From: Dreissena polymorpha
Lineage: Eukaryota > Mollusca > Bivalvia > Myida > Dreissenidae
DNA: 64,000 nt
Direction: 5' to 3'
Assembly: GCF_020536995.1 (NCBI RefSeq)
Contig: NC_068362.1
Span: forward strand, 96,407,085-96,471,084
Both the position numbers and the translations under genes were made by a program. The notes below the pieces were generated by a model. The model had not been told where the DNA came from. It made no database searches and saw only the letters and a list, made by a program, of their open reading frames with translations. Below, in pieces: positions 14,978 to 25,990 of the stretch (position 1 is the stretch's first letter; each line of letters starts with the position of its first letter).

Positions 14978-15972
14978 AGTAAAGTAGTAGTAGTAGTAGT
15001 AGTAGTATAGTAGTAGTAGTAAGTAGTGAGTAGTAGTAGTAGTAGATAGTAGTAGTGAGTAGTAAGTGTAGTAGTAGAAGTAGCATGCAGCAGCAGCATC
15101 AGCAAGGCAAGCAGTAGTGAGTAGTAGTAGTAGTAGAAGTAGTAGTAAGTAGTAGTAGTAGGTAGATAGGTAGTAGTAAGTAGTAGTAGTAGTAGTAGTG
15201 GTAAGTAGTAGTAGTAGTGGTAGTGTAGGAGGATAGTAAGTAGTGCTAGTATGGTAGTGTAGTAGAAGAAGTAGGTAGTTAGTAGTAGGAGTAGAGTAGT
15301 AGTAGTAGTAGTAGTCGTAGTAGTCGTAGTCGTAGTCGTAGTAGTAGTCGTAGTAGTCGTCGTAGTCGTAGTAGTCGTAGTAGTCGTAGTCGTAGTAGTC
15401 GTCGTCGTAGTCGTCGTCGTAGTAGTGTCGTCGTAGTGTAGTCGTCGTAGTCGTCGTAGTCGTAGTCGTAGTAGTCGTAGTCGTAGTAGTCGTAGTCGTC
15501 GTAGTAGTAGTAGTAGTAGTAGTCGTAGTCGTAGTAGTAGTCGTCGTAGTCGTCGTCGTCGTAGTAGTAGTCGTCGTGGTAGTCGTAGTAGTAGTAGTCG
15601 TAGTCGTCGTCGTAGTCGTAGTAGTCGTCGTCGTAGTAGTAGTAGTAGTCGTGTCGTAGTGTAGTCGTCGTAGTAGTAGTCGTAGTGGTCGTCGTAGTAG
15701 TAGTGGTAGTCGTAGTAGTAGTAGTAGTCGTAGTCGTAGTAGTAGTCGTCGTAGTGGTAGTAGTAGTCGTAGTAGTCGTCTTAGTAGTAGTCGTCGTCGT
15801 AGTAGTAGTTAGTAGTAGTAGTAGTTCGTCGTCGTAGTAGTAGTCGTCGTAGTCGTAGTAGTCGTCGTAGTAGTCGTAGTCGTAGTAGAGTCGTAGTCGT
15901 AGTAGTGTGTCGTAGTAGTAGCGTAGTCGTCGTAGTCGTGGTCTAGTAGTAGTCGTAGTCGTCGTCGTCGTA

Positions 15973-16010
<38 letters not shown>

Positions 16011-16071
16011 AGTCGTCGTCGTAGTCGTGTAGTCGTCGTCGTCGTCGTAGTCGTAGTCGTAGTAGTCGTGG

Positions 16072-16105
<34 letters not shown>

Positions 16106-16132
16106 CGTAGTAGTCGTCGTCGTAGTAGTAGT

Positions 16133-16164
<32 letters not shown>

Positions 16165-16356
16165 TCGTCGTCGTCGTCGTAGTAGTCGTGGTAGTAGTCG
16201 TAGTAGTAGTAGTAGTCGTCGTAGTCGTCGTCGTGGTCGTAGTAGTCGTCGTAGTAGTAGTAGTCCGTCGTCGTCGTAGTCGTAGTAGTAGTCGTAGTCG
16301 TAGTCGTCGTAGTCGTCGTAGTCGTAGTCGTTCGTAGTAGTAGTCGTAGTAGTCGT

Positions 16357-16388
<32 letters not shown>

Positions 16389-16776
16389 TCGTAGTAGTCG
16401 TAGTCGTAGTAGTCGTAGTCGTAGTAGTAGTAGTAGTAGTAGTCGTAGTGTAGTCGTAGTAGTAGGGAAGTAGTAGTCGTAGTAGTAGTCGTCGTAGTAG
16501 TAGTAGTCGTAGTCGTAGTAGTCGTAGTAGTAGTAGTCGTAGTAGTAGTAGTGGTAGTAGTCGTAGTCGTAGTAGTAGTCGTAGTCGTCGTAGTCGTAGT
16601 AGTGGTCGTAGTAGTGGTCGTAGTAGTCGTCGTCGTAGTAGTAGTCGTCGTAGTCGTAGTAGTCGTCGTAGTAGTAGTCGTCGTAGTCGTAGTAGTGGTC
16701 GTCGTAGTCGTCGTAGTCGTCGTCGTCGTCGTAGTAGTCGTCGTCGTAGTCGTCGTCGTGGTAGTAGTCGTAGTCG

Positions 16777-16812
<36 letters not shown>

Positions 16813-16851
16813 AGTCGTCGTCGTGGTCGTAGTCGTCGTAGTCGTCGTCGT

Positions 16852-16883
<32 letters not shown>

Positions 16884-17415
16884 GGTCGTCGTAGTCGTCG
16901 TCGTCGTCGTAGTAGTCGTAGTCGTCGTCGTCGTAGTGTCGTCGTAGTCGTAGTAGTAGTCGTCGTCGTAGTAGTCGTCGTCGTAGTCGTCGTCGTGGTC
17001 GTCGTCGTGGAAGTCGTCGTAGTCGTCGTCGTAGTCGTCGTCGAGTGGTCGTCGTCGTGGCCGTCGTCGTCGTCGTCGTCGTAGTCGTCGTCGTCGTGTG
17101 TCGTAGTAGTCGTGGTCGTCGTCGTGTAGTCGTCGTCGTCGTAGTCGTCGTAGTCGTAGTAGTCGTCGTCGTCGTAGTCGTCGTCGTCGTCGTCGTAGTC
17201 GTAGTCGTCGTAGTCGTGGTAGTAGTCGTCGTCGTCGTAGTAGTCGTCGTCGTCGTCGTAGTCGTCGTCGTGTCGTCGTCGTCGTAGTCGTCGTGTCGTC
17301 GTCGTCGTCGTCGTAGTCGTCGTAGTCGTAGTCGTGTCGTCGTAGTGGTCGTCGTCGTCGTAGTCGTCGTCGTCGTCGTCGTCGTAGTCGTGTAGTCGTC
17401 GTCGTCGTCGTAGTA

Positions 17416-17456
<41 letters not shown>

Positions 17457-18248
17457 GTCGTCGTCGTAGTCGTCGTCGTCGTCGTCGTAGTCGTAGTCGT
17501 CGTCGTCGTCGTCGTAGTAGTAGTCGTCGTCGTAGTCGTCGTAGTCGTCTTAGTCGTAGTCGTAGTAGTAGTAGTCGTAGTCGTCGTAGTTAGTCGTGTA
17601 GTAGTAGTTCGTCGTCGTAGTAGTCGTCGTGGTCGTCGTAGTAGTAGTCGTAGTCGTCGTAGTAGTAGTAGTAGTAGTAGTAGTCGTAGTCGTCGTAGTA
17701 GTAGTCGTCGTCGTCGTCGTAGTCGTAGTCGTAGTGTCGTAGTCGTGGTAGTAGTCGTCGTGTAGTAGTCGTGTAGTCGTAGTAGTCTAGTAGTCGTCGT
17801 CGTCGTCGTCGTAGTCGTCGTGGTAGTAGTCGTCGTCGTCGTCGTCGTCGTAGTAGTCGTCGTGTAGTCGTCGTCGTCGTCGTAGTCGTAGTAGTAGTAG
17901 TCGTAGTAGTAGTCGTAGTCGTCGTCGTAGTGGTCGTCGTCGTGGTCGTAGTAGTCGTAGTCGTAGTCGTAGTCGTGGTGTAGTAGTCGTGGTAGTAGTC
18001 GTAGTCGTCGTAGTAGTAGTAGTAGTCGTCGTCGTAGTCGTGTAGTAGTGGAAGTCGTGTAGTAGTAGTAGTAGTGTCGTAGTAGTAGTAGTAGTAGTGG
18101 TAGTCGTAGTAGTGGTCGTCGTCGTGGTCGTAGTCGTCGTCGTCGTAGTCGTCGTAGTAGTAGTCGTAGTAGTAGTCGTCGTCGTGGTCGTAGTAGTGGC
18201 CGTCGTAGTGGTCGTGTCTTCGTCGTAGTAGTCGTAGTAGTCGTAGTC

Positions 18249-18288
<40 letters not shown>

Positions 18289-18385
18289 TAGTAGTCGTCG
18301 TCTGTCGTGTCATGTCGACGTAGTCGTGTTGTGTCGTGGTGTCTAGTAGGTGTAGTTGGTCGTAGTCCGTCTTTAGTAGTAAGAG
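14764..18385. repeat. Giant GTA/GTC trinucleotide array (3.6 kb)
   Basis: Read in the GTN register, nearly every unit is GTA or GTC, with a few GTG units and single-base slips. From 14764 to about 15300 it is almost all GTA (AGT/TAG) with AAG variants. From about 15300 GTC appears, and it dominates at about 16740-17520. Toward 18300 GTA increases again. The array decays into irregular GTC/GTA-like sequence by about 18385. Long open frames across it encode only poly-Thr, poly-Val, Asp/Tyr or Arg/Leu and are by-products of the repeat. Confidence 0.97.
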
Positions 18386-18763
18386 TTTGTGATGTGAAGA
18401 AGTGCAAACGCGTTATCATTAGTAATTTTAGTCTGTAGAAGTATTCGCGAAGTAGTAGCATCAGCATATATCAGTAATATCAGCAGCAACCGCAACACCA
18501 GAAGTACAAAGAAAGGGGCATCAGCAGTAGCAGAAACAAGTATTAAAGTCGAGGGTGTCGAGTAATTTACAGGATCTTAGATGCAGTGTCAGCAAGAAAA
18601 CATGCACTTGTTGCAATATAATAGTAGTATTGTACAAAGAGTTTTCCGCTCTTCGCGTAAGTGACTGATTCAGCAACACAGCTTAGCAACCAGAACTGTG
18701 TAGCTAGACTAAATTTAGCGAGCATGACTATGGTCATGTCATATAACAACACTTATTAAATAA

Positions 18764-18925
18764 GCCGTGTTCTGAGAAGAAGAGACTTCATTTAAACGAA
18801 AAATTTCATAATTTTTGAAGCAGAAAGTGTCGTCCCTGATTAACCTGTGAGGACTGCACAGGCTAATCTGGGACGACACTGTACGCACATGCATTATGCC
18901 CAGTTTTCTCAGAATGCGACACAAA
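18764..18925. repeat. Dispersed hairpin repeat, degraded copy
   Basis: Contains a near-perfect foldback: about 24 bp starting AGTGTCGTCCC and its inverse ending GGGACGACACT, separated by a short loop (about 18805-18885). It is followed by GCACATGCATTATGCCCAG. The same family appears as a fuller copy at 62003-62244. Confidence 0.7.
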
Positions 18926-21900
18926 TACACAGCACCTGGAACAGTCGCAGTTGCTATAACGGTAACTGGTCGTCATAGTAATGCTTTTAAATAACAACAA
19001 ATGTTACTCTACTGACCTCATGTATGATCCACTTTGTTGGAGTACATCCCTCCCATACGTTATCAAATGTCAACATATTCATACGTTCAAATTCAACTAG
19101 TTGTTAACAATTCCAATTTCCATAGTTTGTCGCCGGGACTAGCGGATTTGTATATCTTAAAGCACGTAGTATTTAAATCAAAGTAAAATACGTCCAATAA
19201 AAGCGTTGACAGCAATGAATACCTATATCTAATCTTTTTTGGAAATTATCGTTCAAACGCATTCACTGCTATTGACATGCTAACTACAAACCAAACACAA
19301 ATATCTACACTGGTTTACTGATTCTTTACAGCAAAATCTTTCATAATTCCATTTTCACAACACATTTATCAGTCAAAAGTGTCCCATTAGGTATAAACAA
19401 GGCGTGTTGCCTAGTTTATAAGGTTTAAATCTTAAGTCAGATTAACTCAATATATATTTCAGTAACGTATACAATGGTTCAATAGACGTTTTAGTCCAAT
19501 AGTTGCACAATGGAGTTAATCGAATGTGGTGATTTGATCCGTCTTGCTACGGACTGAATATCACAACGTCTATTTTAAAATCTGACATATTGTATAATGG
19601 TAATTAAAAAAACATCACCGAAACATGTATCGTTAGCACGTTCGAGTGTTTAAATGTACTATTCTAATTTGCAGTCAGCAATGGCATAGCATGTCTAGAG
19701 AAAATAATCCAACACGAGCTTTTTAAAGATAACATTAGCACGCTAATTTAATAGTCTAACGAGAAAGGGATTACATGCGCTGTTTAGTTTTGTTAATTAA
19801 TTAATATATATCATTTGTTTGTATTTAATAGTAAAATATATATCTTTGTCCACAGAAAACGTAATGCATCTTTACGAGTTCATAAATTTAAATTCAAGTT
19901 TCAGATGCTTTTTTTAATTTTCATAAAGACACATATAGACATATAATAAAAATGCTTTCCATGCTAATATCTCGGACTCTATAAATGATAAACATGACAT
20001 TCATGAGTTATATTGATTAAATGCTGCGATTATGCGCACTGATTAAAAGATGCGCATGAATACACCATACTCATGTTACTATGTTTCTAATATCTATAGC
20101 CTCGCCCTCATTACATGCTTAAACCTCATGTTATCATGTTTCATGACGTGAGTGAAATAACAGACTTGATATACATGTATACTATTGCAGTATTGCCGTG
20201 TTTCTAGTGTTATTGAAGATAGTAGAAGTAATACTTATCCAACAATAACGGATGAATGAAAAATAAACGAAGTGTGTTTTTTTTCCGCAACAAACATAGT
20301 TCTATATGGGTAAAAGTATTCGCATGATGTGATTCAAGCCCGACAACTCCTCAATCTACACGTAGAAAATGTATTGGGTACCCTCTCCTTTAAAAATACA
20401 TTTTCATGCAGTCGAATTCGGATAATTTGCCGTATCTATGCTCTAATGTTACAATTCCAATTCCTAGTGTTCTATCTGATTCAGTGCCCCAGTGCCTTAG
20501 AAATATCTGTACAACTCTGGCAAATATTCATATAATCAAAGAAAACGGTCCAAGGATCTGTTCACACCATGGCAAATGGACTATTTTCATTTTTGTGCCA
20601 TACGACTTTGAAAACAAAATTATTCACTTGCATTGCAAAATAATAAACGAAGACCATACAAAATTGCAAAACATAAGGAACAGGTTTTTTGCTAATGTAT
20701 TTCGTAAAACCCATTATCATTAACCACGAGTTATAATGCTCCATTAAATTTTGAATGGCCGATGTTAGCAGGATCCAGTCTGCTTTGATCCCGACGATCT
20801 CAAGTTCGATTTTCAACAAAAGACAAAATGTCTTTTTTATCGACGTTTTCTTCATTTTTATGGTGGGTCAAAATTATTGCAATCTGTGCAGCTAACATTA
20901 TAAACATGTTTTTCAATAATACAAAACTATGGAGAAAATGCCCTTGTTATCATATTCATGTTCAATAACTGCTTATTGGTTATATGGCCATTAAAAGATC
21001 GATGTTAAGATATTTAAGTCCCGAGGGCTTTAGTATAATTACTGAATTCAATTGTGATAATTCACCCCATTGTCTCTTGTGTGTACATAATGTTGATTTG
21101 CAATTCACCGCAGGCGGCGACGCGGAGAATGATTAAATGCATTAATAAGTGTTTAGTGATATTTATAATTTTGTTAGTAGTGAATGTATGGTTTTTTTAT
21201 CATTTTGAATTGTTTTTGTTGCGTGTTTGTTTGCAGTAACGAACCAAAAAAAAAACAAATTTGAAATGACCTTTTATTAGTGCGACTTCTATAGATTGGT
21301 TGTTGAGAAAAAATACAAGAAAATAGTGCAATAACAATTACAAGTTCCGTAAGTTCAAGTCAGCGGCAGTAGGCGCTAACAAGGTTTAGTATTAATTTGT
21401 GAATGTTTTTTGTAAGTCCGGCTAAAACAGTGGTTGATAACTCGCTTTTCACGATAACGGCCTATGTTCGAAATGTTCTCAAAGCCTACAAAGCAACATC
21501 CCATACCGAAAGTAAAACAAACTAAAGTACATTATAAATGGCTGTAATTTACTTAAGTTCAACTATAAGTTTCTGGTAATCTCAGAAAATATAATTTTGT
21601 CGTCACAATTAATCTCTTCGACTTGTGTTGTGTACCACATCGCAACGTTTATATTGCGAAAAGTAATATTCGGAATGATGCATTTTATATCGTTACTGCC
21701 GATAACAAAGTGATATATTTTTGTTGTTTTTTACTTCAATCCTGTGCGTAATGTAATTCATATTAGAACAACAAACACTGTGTATACATGTATACACATT
21801 TAACATAAACGTACAAATTATCTTTACAAAACATTCATAAAAAGCCGAAAGTATCCCTTCCCAACATCTGTAGCATTATAACTTTAGTACACATCATCAG

Positions 21901-21949
21901 TCCGAATTTGCATTTTATTTCCGGAACACACTTACAGACCAGCTATATA
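18926..21949. other. Intergenic; right part is the 3' flank of the first GPCR unit
   Basis: No gene recognised. From about 21030 to 21390 the sequence matches the segments downstream of the other two receptors, around 34385-34780 and 39690-40290. Shared pieces include ATTGTCTCTTGTGT, AGTGCGAC-TCTAT and AGTAGGCG. The duplicated GPCR unit therefore extends to here. The open frame at 20406-20723 has no recognisable domain. Confidence 0.5.
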
Positions 21950-23690
21950 GAGGACAGGAGACATACCAGAGTCCTTCGAGAGGGTGGGGATGAAGGGCTA
22001 ACATTGATAGACCAAATAATATTGACCGGTTATATAAAAATACCCTGACTGGGGAGAAGGCACACGAAGCTGTAAATTGTCATTCTGGCAAAATCTGGTT
22101 CAGAGGACTGTAGGTCAACCAAGGCGTGAAGTCTGATGAGATGATGCAGTCATTACAGTGCGCATACTCAACATCTGATGAGTGCAGGGAGATTGCAAAA
22201 AAGCTTTACGTTAAAAAAGATAGTGCAAGCAGCATTCTTTAAAAACCGCTATAAGTTTGTCTCACAGCGACTAATAGAGGAAAACTATGAACAGCTTACA
22301 GGCACAAGAGATAAGACAGATAAGTTGAAACAAGTAACTCATTCAAAAGTGTATCAGAATTGCCGGAGATTACTGAAACGGCTGTGGATCCTGACGAGAG
22401 TATTGTGGTCGAAGGAAGTGACACCTTGTGTCTTTCTTGACCCTAGAGAAGAAAAACTCAGCAGCATTTATTCAGCAGATTATACATATATCATTACTTA
22501 TTGCTGACGGCAAAACATTTATTCTCTGTTATAGAAAGAATAATCGGGAGCTGTCAAACGCTAAAAGCCATATCAAAACCTCAGTCCAGAGAGGAGGCAT
22601 CCCAGTATTCTCAGGATGTCGGGAAGTTCCGAACACACCGCAAAAACATACCTGATTAGGATTGACTAGACAGATCTTACTGTCTAGTTTGATTAAGCTA
22701 ACGTCAATTGGTCGATTCCACAGAGCCTTATTCCACACGCTCAGATTCACTACCATCTACCAGAGAAAGTGAACCTTTTGACCAGCTACTTAAGCAATCT
22801 GCTCCGGACGATCATTACCGAGGCATTCATGACATAGTTTATCGACGTTTAGAGGAGATGATCAACGGTTTTACAATTCTTTTTATCCCCTTTTGTGTTG
22901 GAAATTAACCTCATCCGAAAGGCCTCTCGGGAAGGGGCCATAGATCCAACGACAGCATCCGGCATGGGGTTGCCGCAAAATAGAAGCTATATGGCTAACA
23001 TCGCCATAATAAAACAGTCTCACATGAAGGCATATTTTATCCTGCTATCACAAGAATCATGGGTCTCAAGCGCAATGATTAATTTCATGACAAAGAATTT
23101 CATATACAGTACCGGATAAAAAAAGAGGCATGCAATAATACATTGCACTACGATCAAACAAGAAAAAGCCAGTCCAAACAAAAAACAGCACAAACAAGTG
23201 CCTGGGAAAGTGCCTAAGTTATCATTGATTGAGGTGTTACATGTGACCAAGGCAAGACTCCTCGTGGGACGAAGATACTCTCCTAATCAATGTATAAGTG
23301 CAGCTGAAATTAAGCTGACGGCTGGCAGAGAATGGTCTTTCGAGTACATCAAGCCTTAGAATACGGGTCTTGAAAAGAGGAAGGAAAGGGCTATGGCTCC
23401 AAGAATATAATAATTGGGTCACCGCTGACAAGCAGAAGAAAAAGCTATGGTCCCAGGCGCGATAAGAAAAGAAGAAGAGAAGAAAAGAGTATTGCATCTG
23501 GTCCAGCTTTTCAATGACATTTGTGTTGAGGCAATCCAACGCAATGAAGATCATAGCGATATAACTCACAGTCCTGTGGGAAAACGATGTGACGAGTCAT
23601 GCTTGAAAGAACGCATAGCTGATGGAGGATTGTCGCATGAAGAGTTATAGTACCTGGCTGTTCCCTTTAGAAGTCTGGAGTACTCCATTG
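21950..23690 (+). pseudogene. Decayed coding remnant of unknown family
   Basis: This stretch has higher GC and protein-like codon use than its surroundings, but it is broken into many short plus-strand frames. Readable fragments include FKNRYKFVSQRLIEENYEQ (about 22230), PFDQLLKQSAPDDHYRG (about 22770), VTKARLLVGRRYSPNQC (about 23240) and VLHLVQLFNDICVEAIQ (about 23490). I do not recognise the protein. It lies between segments that are much closer together in the other two GPCR units, so it probably inserted into the 3' flank of this unit. A transposase is plausible but not shown. Confidence 0.4.
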
Positions 23691-23853
23691 GGGACCTCAA
23701 TTGTTGCGCGCAAATAACTTTTGTTTTGTTAACATTCGCAAAAAGGTTAAGAACGCACGATGCTTATTGCGAAGTTTTGATGTTGATTTTGAACACTTTT
23801 GAAAACCACTTCATGATAAATGCGGAAAATACTCTCAAACCAATGCACACAAA

Positions 23854-24924
23854 TCAGTGCAAAGTAACTGGCTGTATACTTATTCGTTCTATATTTGATG
23901 ACAAACCATAGAGAGAATTAAATGCGTTTTCTGGCAAAGACTGAGCTTTTAATGTATTGTTACTTATCTTAGTTCTACAACATCTACACATGATTATTTG
24001 TCTAAACGCAGTTCTGAATTTTCTATTCGATAAACCATAAACGACCCAATTAACGGATGAATTTAAGTAGCCCAGAAAAATCAGAAACTCTCGTACACAC
24101 GAAGCACTTCGCTCGAAAGATGGTGAAACAAACGTTATAATGGAACTGATTATAAATGGCAGCCAACATACAACAAATACAGCTGATACCGCCAGCATTA
24201 GCAAAGTCTTTTTCACGGTTTTTTTGTGTTGACGCATGGCTAAAGCTTTCAGTGGTCTTACTTTCACAGTCCACAATATTATGAAGTAGAGAATGGTGCA
24301 AACCACTATGACAATAATCATGAATACAACTGATACCACGTCCACAGAAAACTCATTAATGGCGCCTGTTCGGCAGACGGCGATGTCTTTTGTTTCACCG
24401 CTAGTCAGTCGGACAGCAATTGCAATGATCACAGTACCTGGAATAATCCATGTTGCAGCCATAAGTCCACAAAAGAACTTCTTTTGATTCGTTTTCAGCA
24501 TGTGTTTAAGCGGGAAAACAACGGCCATAAATCGGTCCGCGGCTATGCATACTAACGTCATACTTGAAGTAGCATACGAAACAATTACCGTGACACGAGC
24601 TGCCATGCAAAATTCTATATTTCCTTGTACGTCAGTGACGATTAACTTTACAAACATTAAGATCATTGCTAGCCCGAGCACAAGATCGGATGCTGCTAAA
24701 TTTGCAATCATCACATAGAGGCTGGTTTTGAAGAATCGCTTAAATCTCACAACACTAACTATAATCAGCGTGTTTCCGAACAGTGTGAAGACGCAGACGA
24801 TAGCTGATGTGACCAGCGCCATGACAGTATACGTGCGCCTGTTTTTGCACGAGAATTCGACAAGCATATCATCGTTGTCGCTGCGGGAGACGATCGTCGA
24901 TGTAAATATTGTGGAGGCGTTCAT
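23854..24924 (-). CDS. Rhodopsin-family GPCR, copy 1 (intact)
   Basis: 356-residue class A G-protein-coupled receptor in one coding exon. An N-glycosylation site (NAS) lies at the extreme N terminus. The helices are readable: TM1 with GNTLII, TM2 with NLAASDLVLG, TM3 ending in ADRFMAV (a DRF variant of DRY), TM4 with ATWIIPG, TM5 with the Trp of IILWTV at its end, TM6 with CWLPF, and TM7 with NSSVNWVVYGLSNRKF. The usual NPxxY is NWVVY, so the conserved Pro is replaced by Trp. A Cys pair between TM3 and loop 2 is present (FCMAA and VCRTG). A Cys cluster MCRCCR after helix 8 could be palmitoylated. The closing NSxVNxxVY...NRxFRxxF pattern is reminiscent of adenosine/amine-type receptors; the ligand is unknown. 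The ATG follows an acceptor (TTGTTCAG|ATAAG) 15 bp upstream, so the 5' UTR is spliced (donor at 25794). Confidence 0.9.
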   Translation of the reverse strand: MNASTIFTSTIVSRSDNDDMLVEFSCKNRRTYTVMALVTSAIVCVFTLFGNTLIIVSVVRFKRFFKTSLYVMIANLAASDLVLGLAMILMFVKLIVTDVQGNIEFCMAARVTVIVSYATSSMTLVCIAADRFMAVVFPLKHMLKTNQKKFFCGLMAATWIIPGTVIIAIAVRLTSGETKDIAVCRTGAINEFSVDVVSVVFMIIVIVVCTILYFIILWTVKVRPLKALAMRQHKKTVKKTLLMLAVSAVFVVCWLPFIISSIITFVSPSFERSASCVREFLIFLGYLNSSVNWVVYGLSNRKFRTAFRQIIMCRCCRTKISNNTLKAQSLPENAFNSLYGLSSNIERISIQPVTLH

Positions 24925-25082
24925 CTGGCGTATTCTTATCTGAACAAAATATAATTATATAGCCCAGAAACAATGGAAGAAAAACCCTTATTCTGAAATT
25001 TAAAATGTTTCTTTTATAATGTTTAATACAATTTTAAGAAATGGTTTAGTTTCAAAATAATTGTAGTTGCTATTATACAATA

Positions 25083-25150
25083 ACGAGTACTGGTTCTAGT
25101 CCCAGGAAACGTACTCGAGAGCGTTTCAAGTAAGCATTATGCTTTCTATG
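25083..25150 (+). repeat. SINE fragment (conserved core)
   Basis: GAGTACTGGTTCTAGTCCCA and then AAACGTACTCGAGAGCGTTT match, in opposite orientation, the core of the tRNA-headed SINE at 45600-45775. Only the core survives. It lies in the 5' UTR intron of GPCR copy 1. Confidence 0.6.
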
Positions 25151-25794
25151 CAATCGAGCTAACATAAATAGGTTTAAAACTATCCACAAACGAATTTGTT
25201 TAACATTGTATTTAAATGAACAAGTTGCAAAGCGCAAAATATTAAACACAAAATCTACAATAGGATTGGTTTGACTTAAATGTGCATTAATATATGAGCC
25301 AATGCTACTTCCGAGGTAGCGCTAAGGACCGGATGTTTTGAAATGTCACGGGTAATTCTATTAGCTGAGTAGTTTTTATATGTTGTTTAAATATGTTTCG
25401 AATTATTTTAAAAATCGGGCATTGTAGTGAAGTTTAATTCATCCAAAATGACCACTTAAGTTGTGGCAACATAAAACGCAATATGCACGTTAATATCAAT
25501 CCTTATAAACAAATTGTTCGATTATATAAGGGCGTGTGTACACAGATAAATAGATCTATGTCCATGCGCATAATAATTGTCTACTGTAGCAAACGATATA
25601 TGTAAACTTTCATCATCTTTTATACTATGGCCTACCGATAGTTAAATTCGTGAATGTCACACGTCAACTTGACAAAGATTATATGCATATTATCATTTAC
25701 ATATATTGATCATTTCTGTATTTTTACACGTATAAACAAAATTTAATCAATCATGATTATTTAGTAATCCAAAGAAAAACAAAACATAACTTAC

Positions 25795-25990
25795 CGTAAA
25801 ACTTTCCAATTCAACGGTAAGATATTCCTATATTATAACGATACAATAGTAAAATTGTTGTTTATAACAAGTTAATACTGTTCAGTGTGACGTATTTAAC
25901 ATTTTGACCCGATACTACATCCCCGCTGTCTCTCTGCTTCGGTGGTTTAGAGAGGCAAGGAAAAACTCACCAATCATCCATTTAAACAAA
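25795..25990 (-). promoter_or_regulatory. Non-coding 5' exon and promoter-proximal region of GPCR copy 1
   Basis: On the minus strand the block ends TTTTACG|GTAAGT (intron 25794-24940). It contains a motif, CCACCGAAGCAGAGAGA, shared by all four units of the cluster. The transcription start cannot be placed; the right limit is approximate. Confidence 0.55.

Noticed and set aside
15809-18467. Very long open frames in the GTA/GTC array (poly-Thr, Asp/Tyr, poly-Val, Arg/Leu)
   Set aside because: Both triplets are sense codons in the relevant frames, so openness follows from the repeat. Composition and frame slips give no sign of selection for protein.
20406-20723. 105-codon plus-strand frame
   Set aside because: No domain, no splice signals that extend it, and AT-rich composition like the surroundings.
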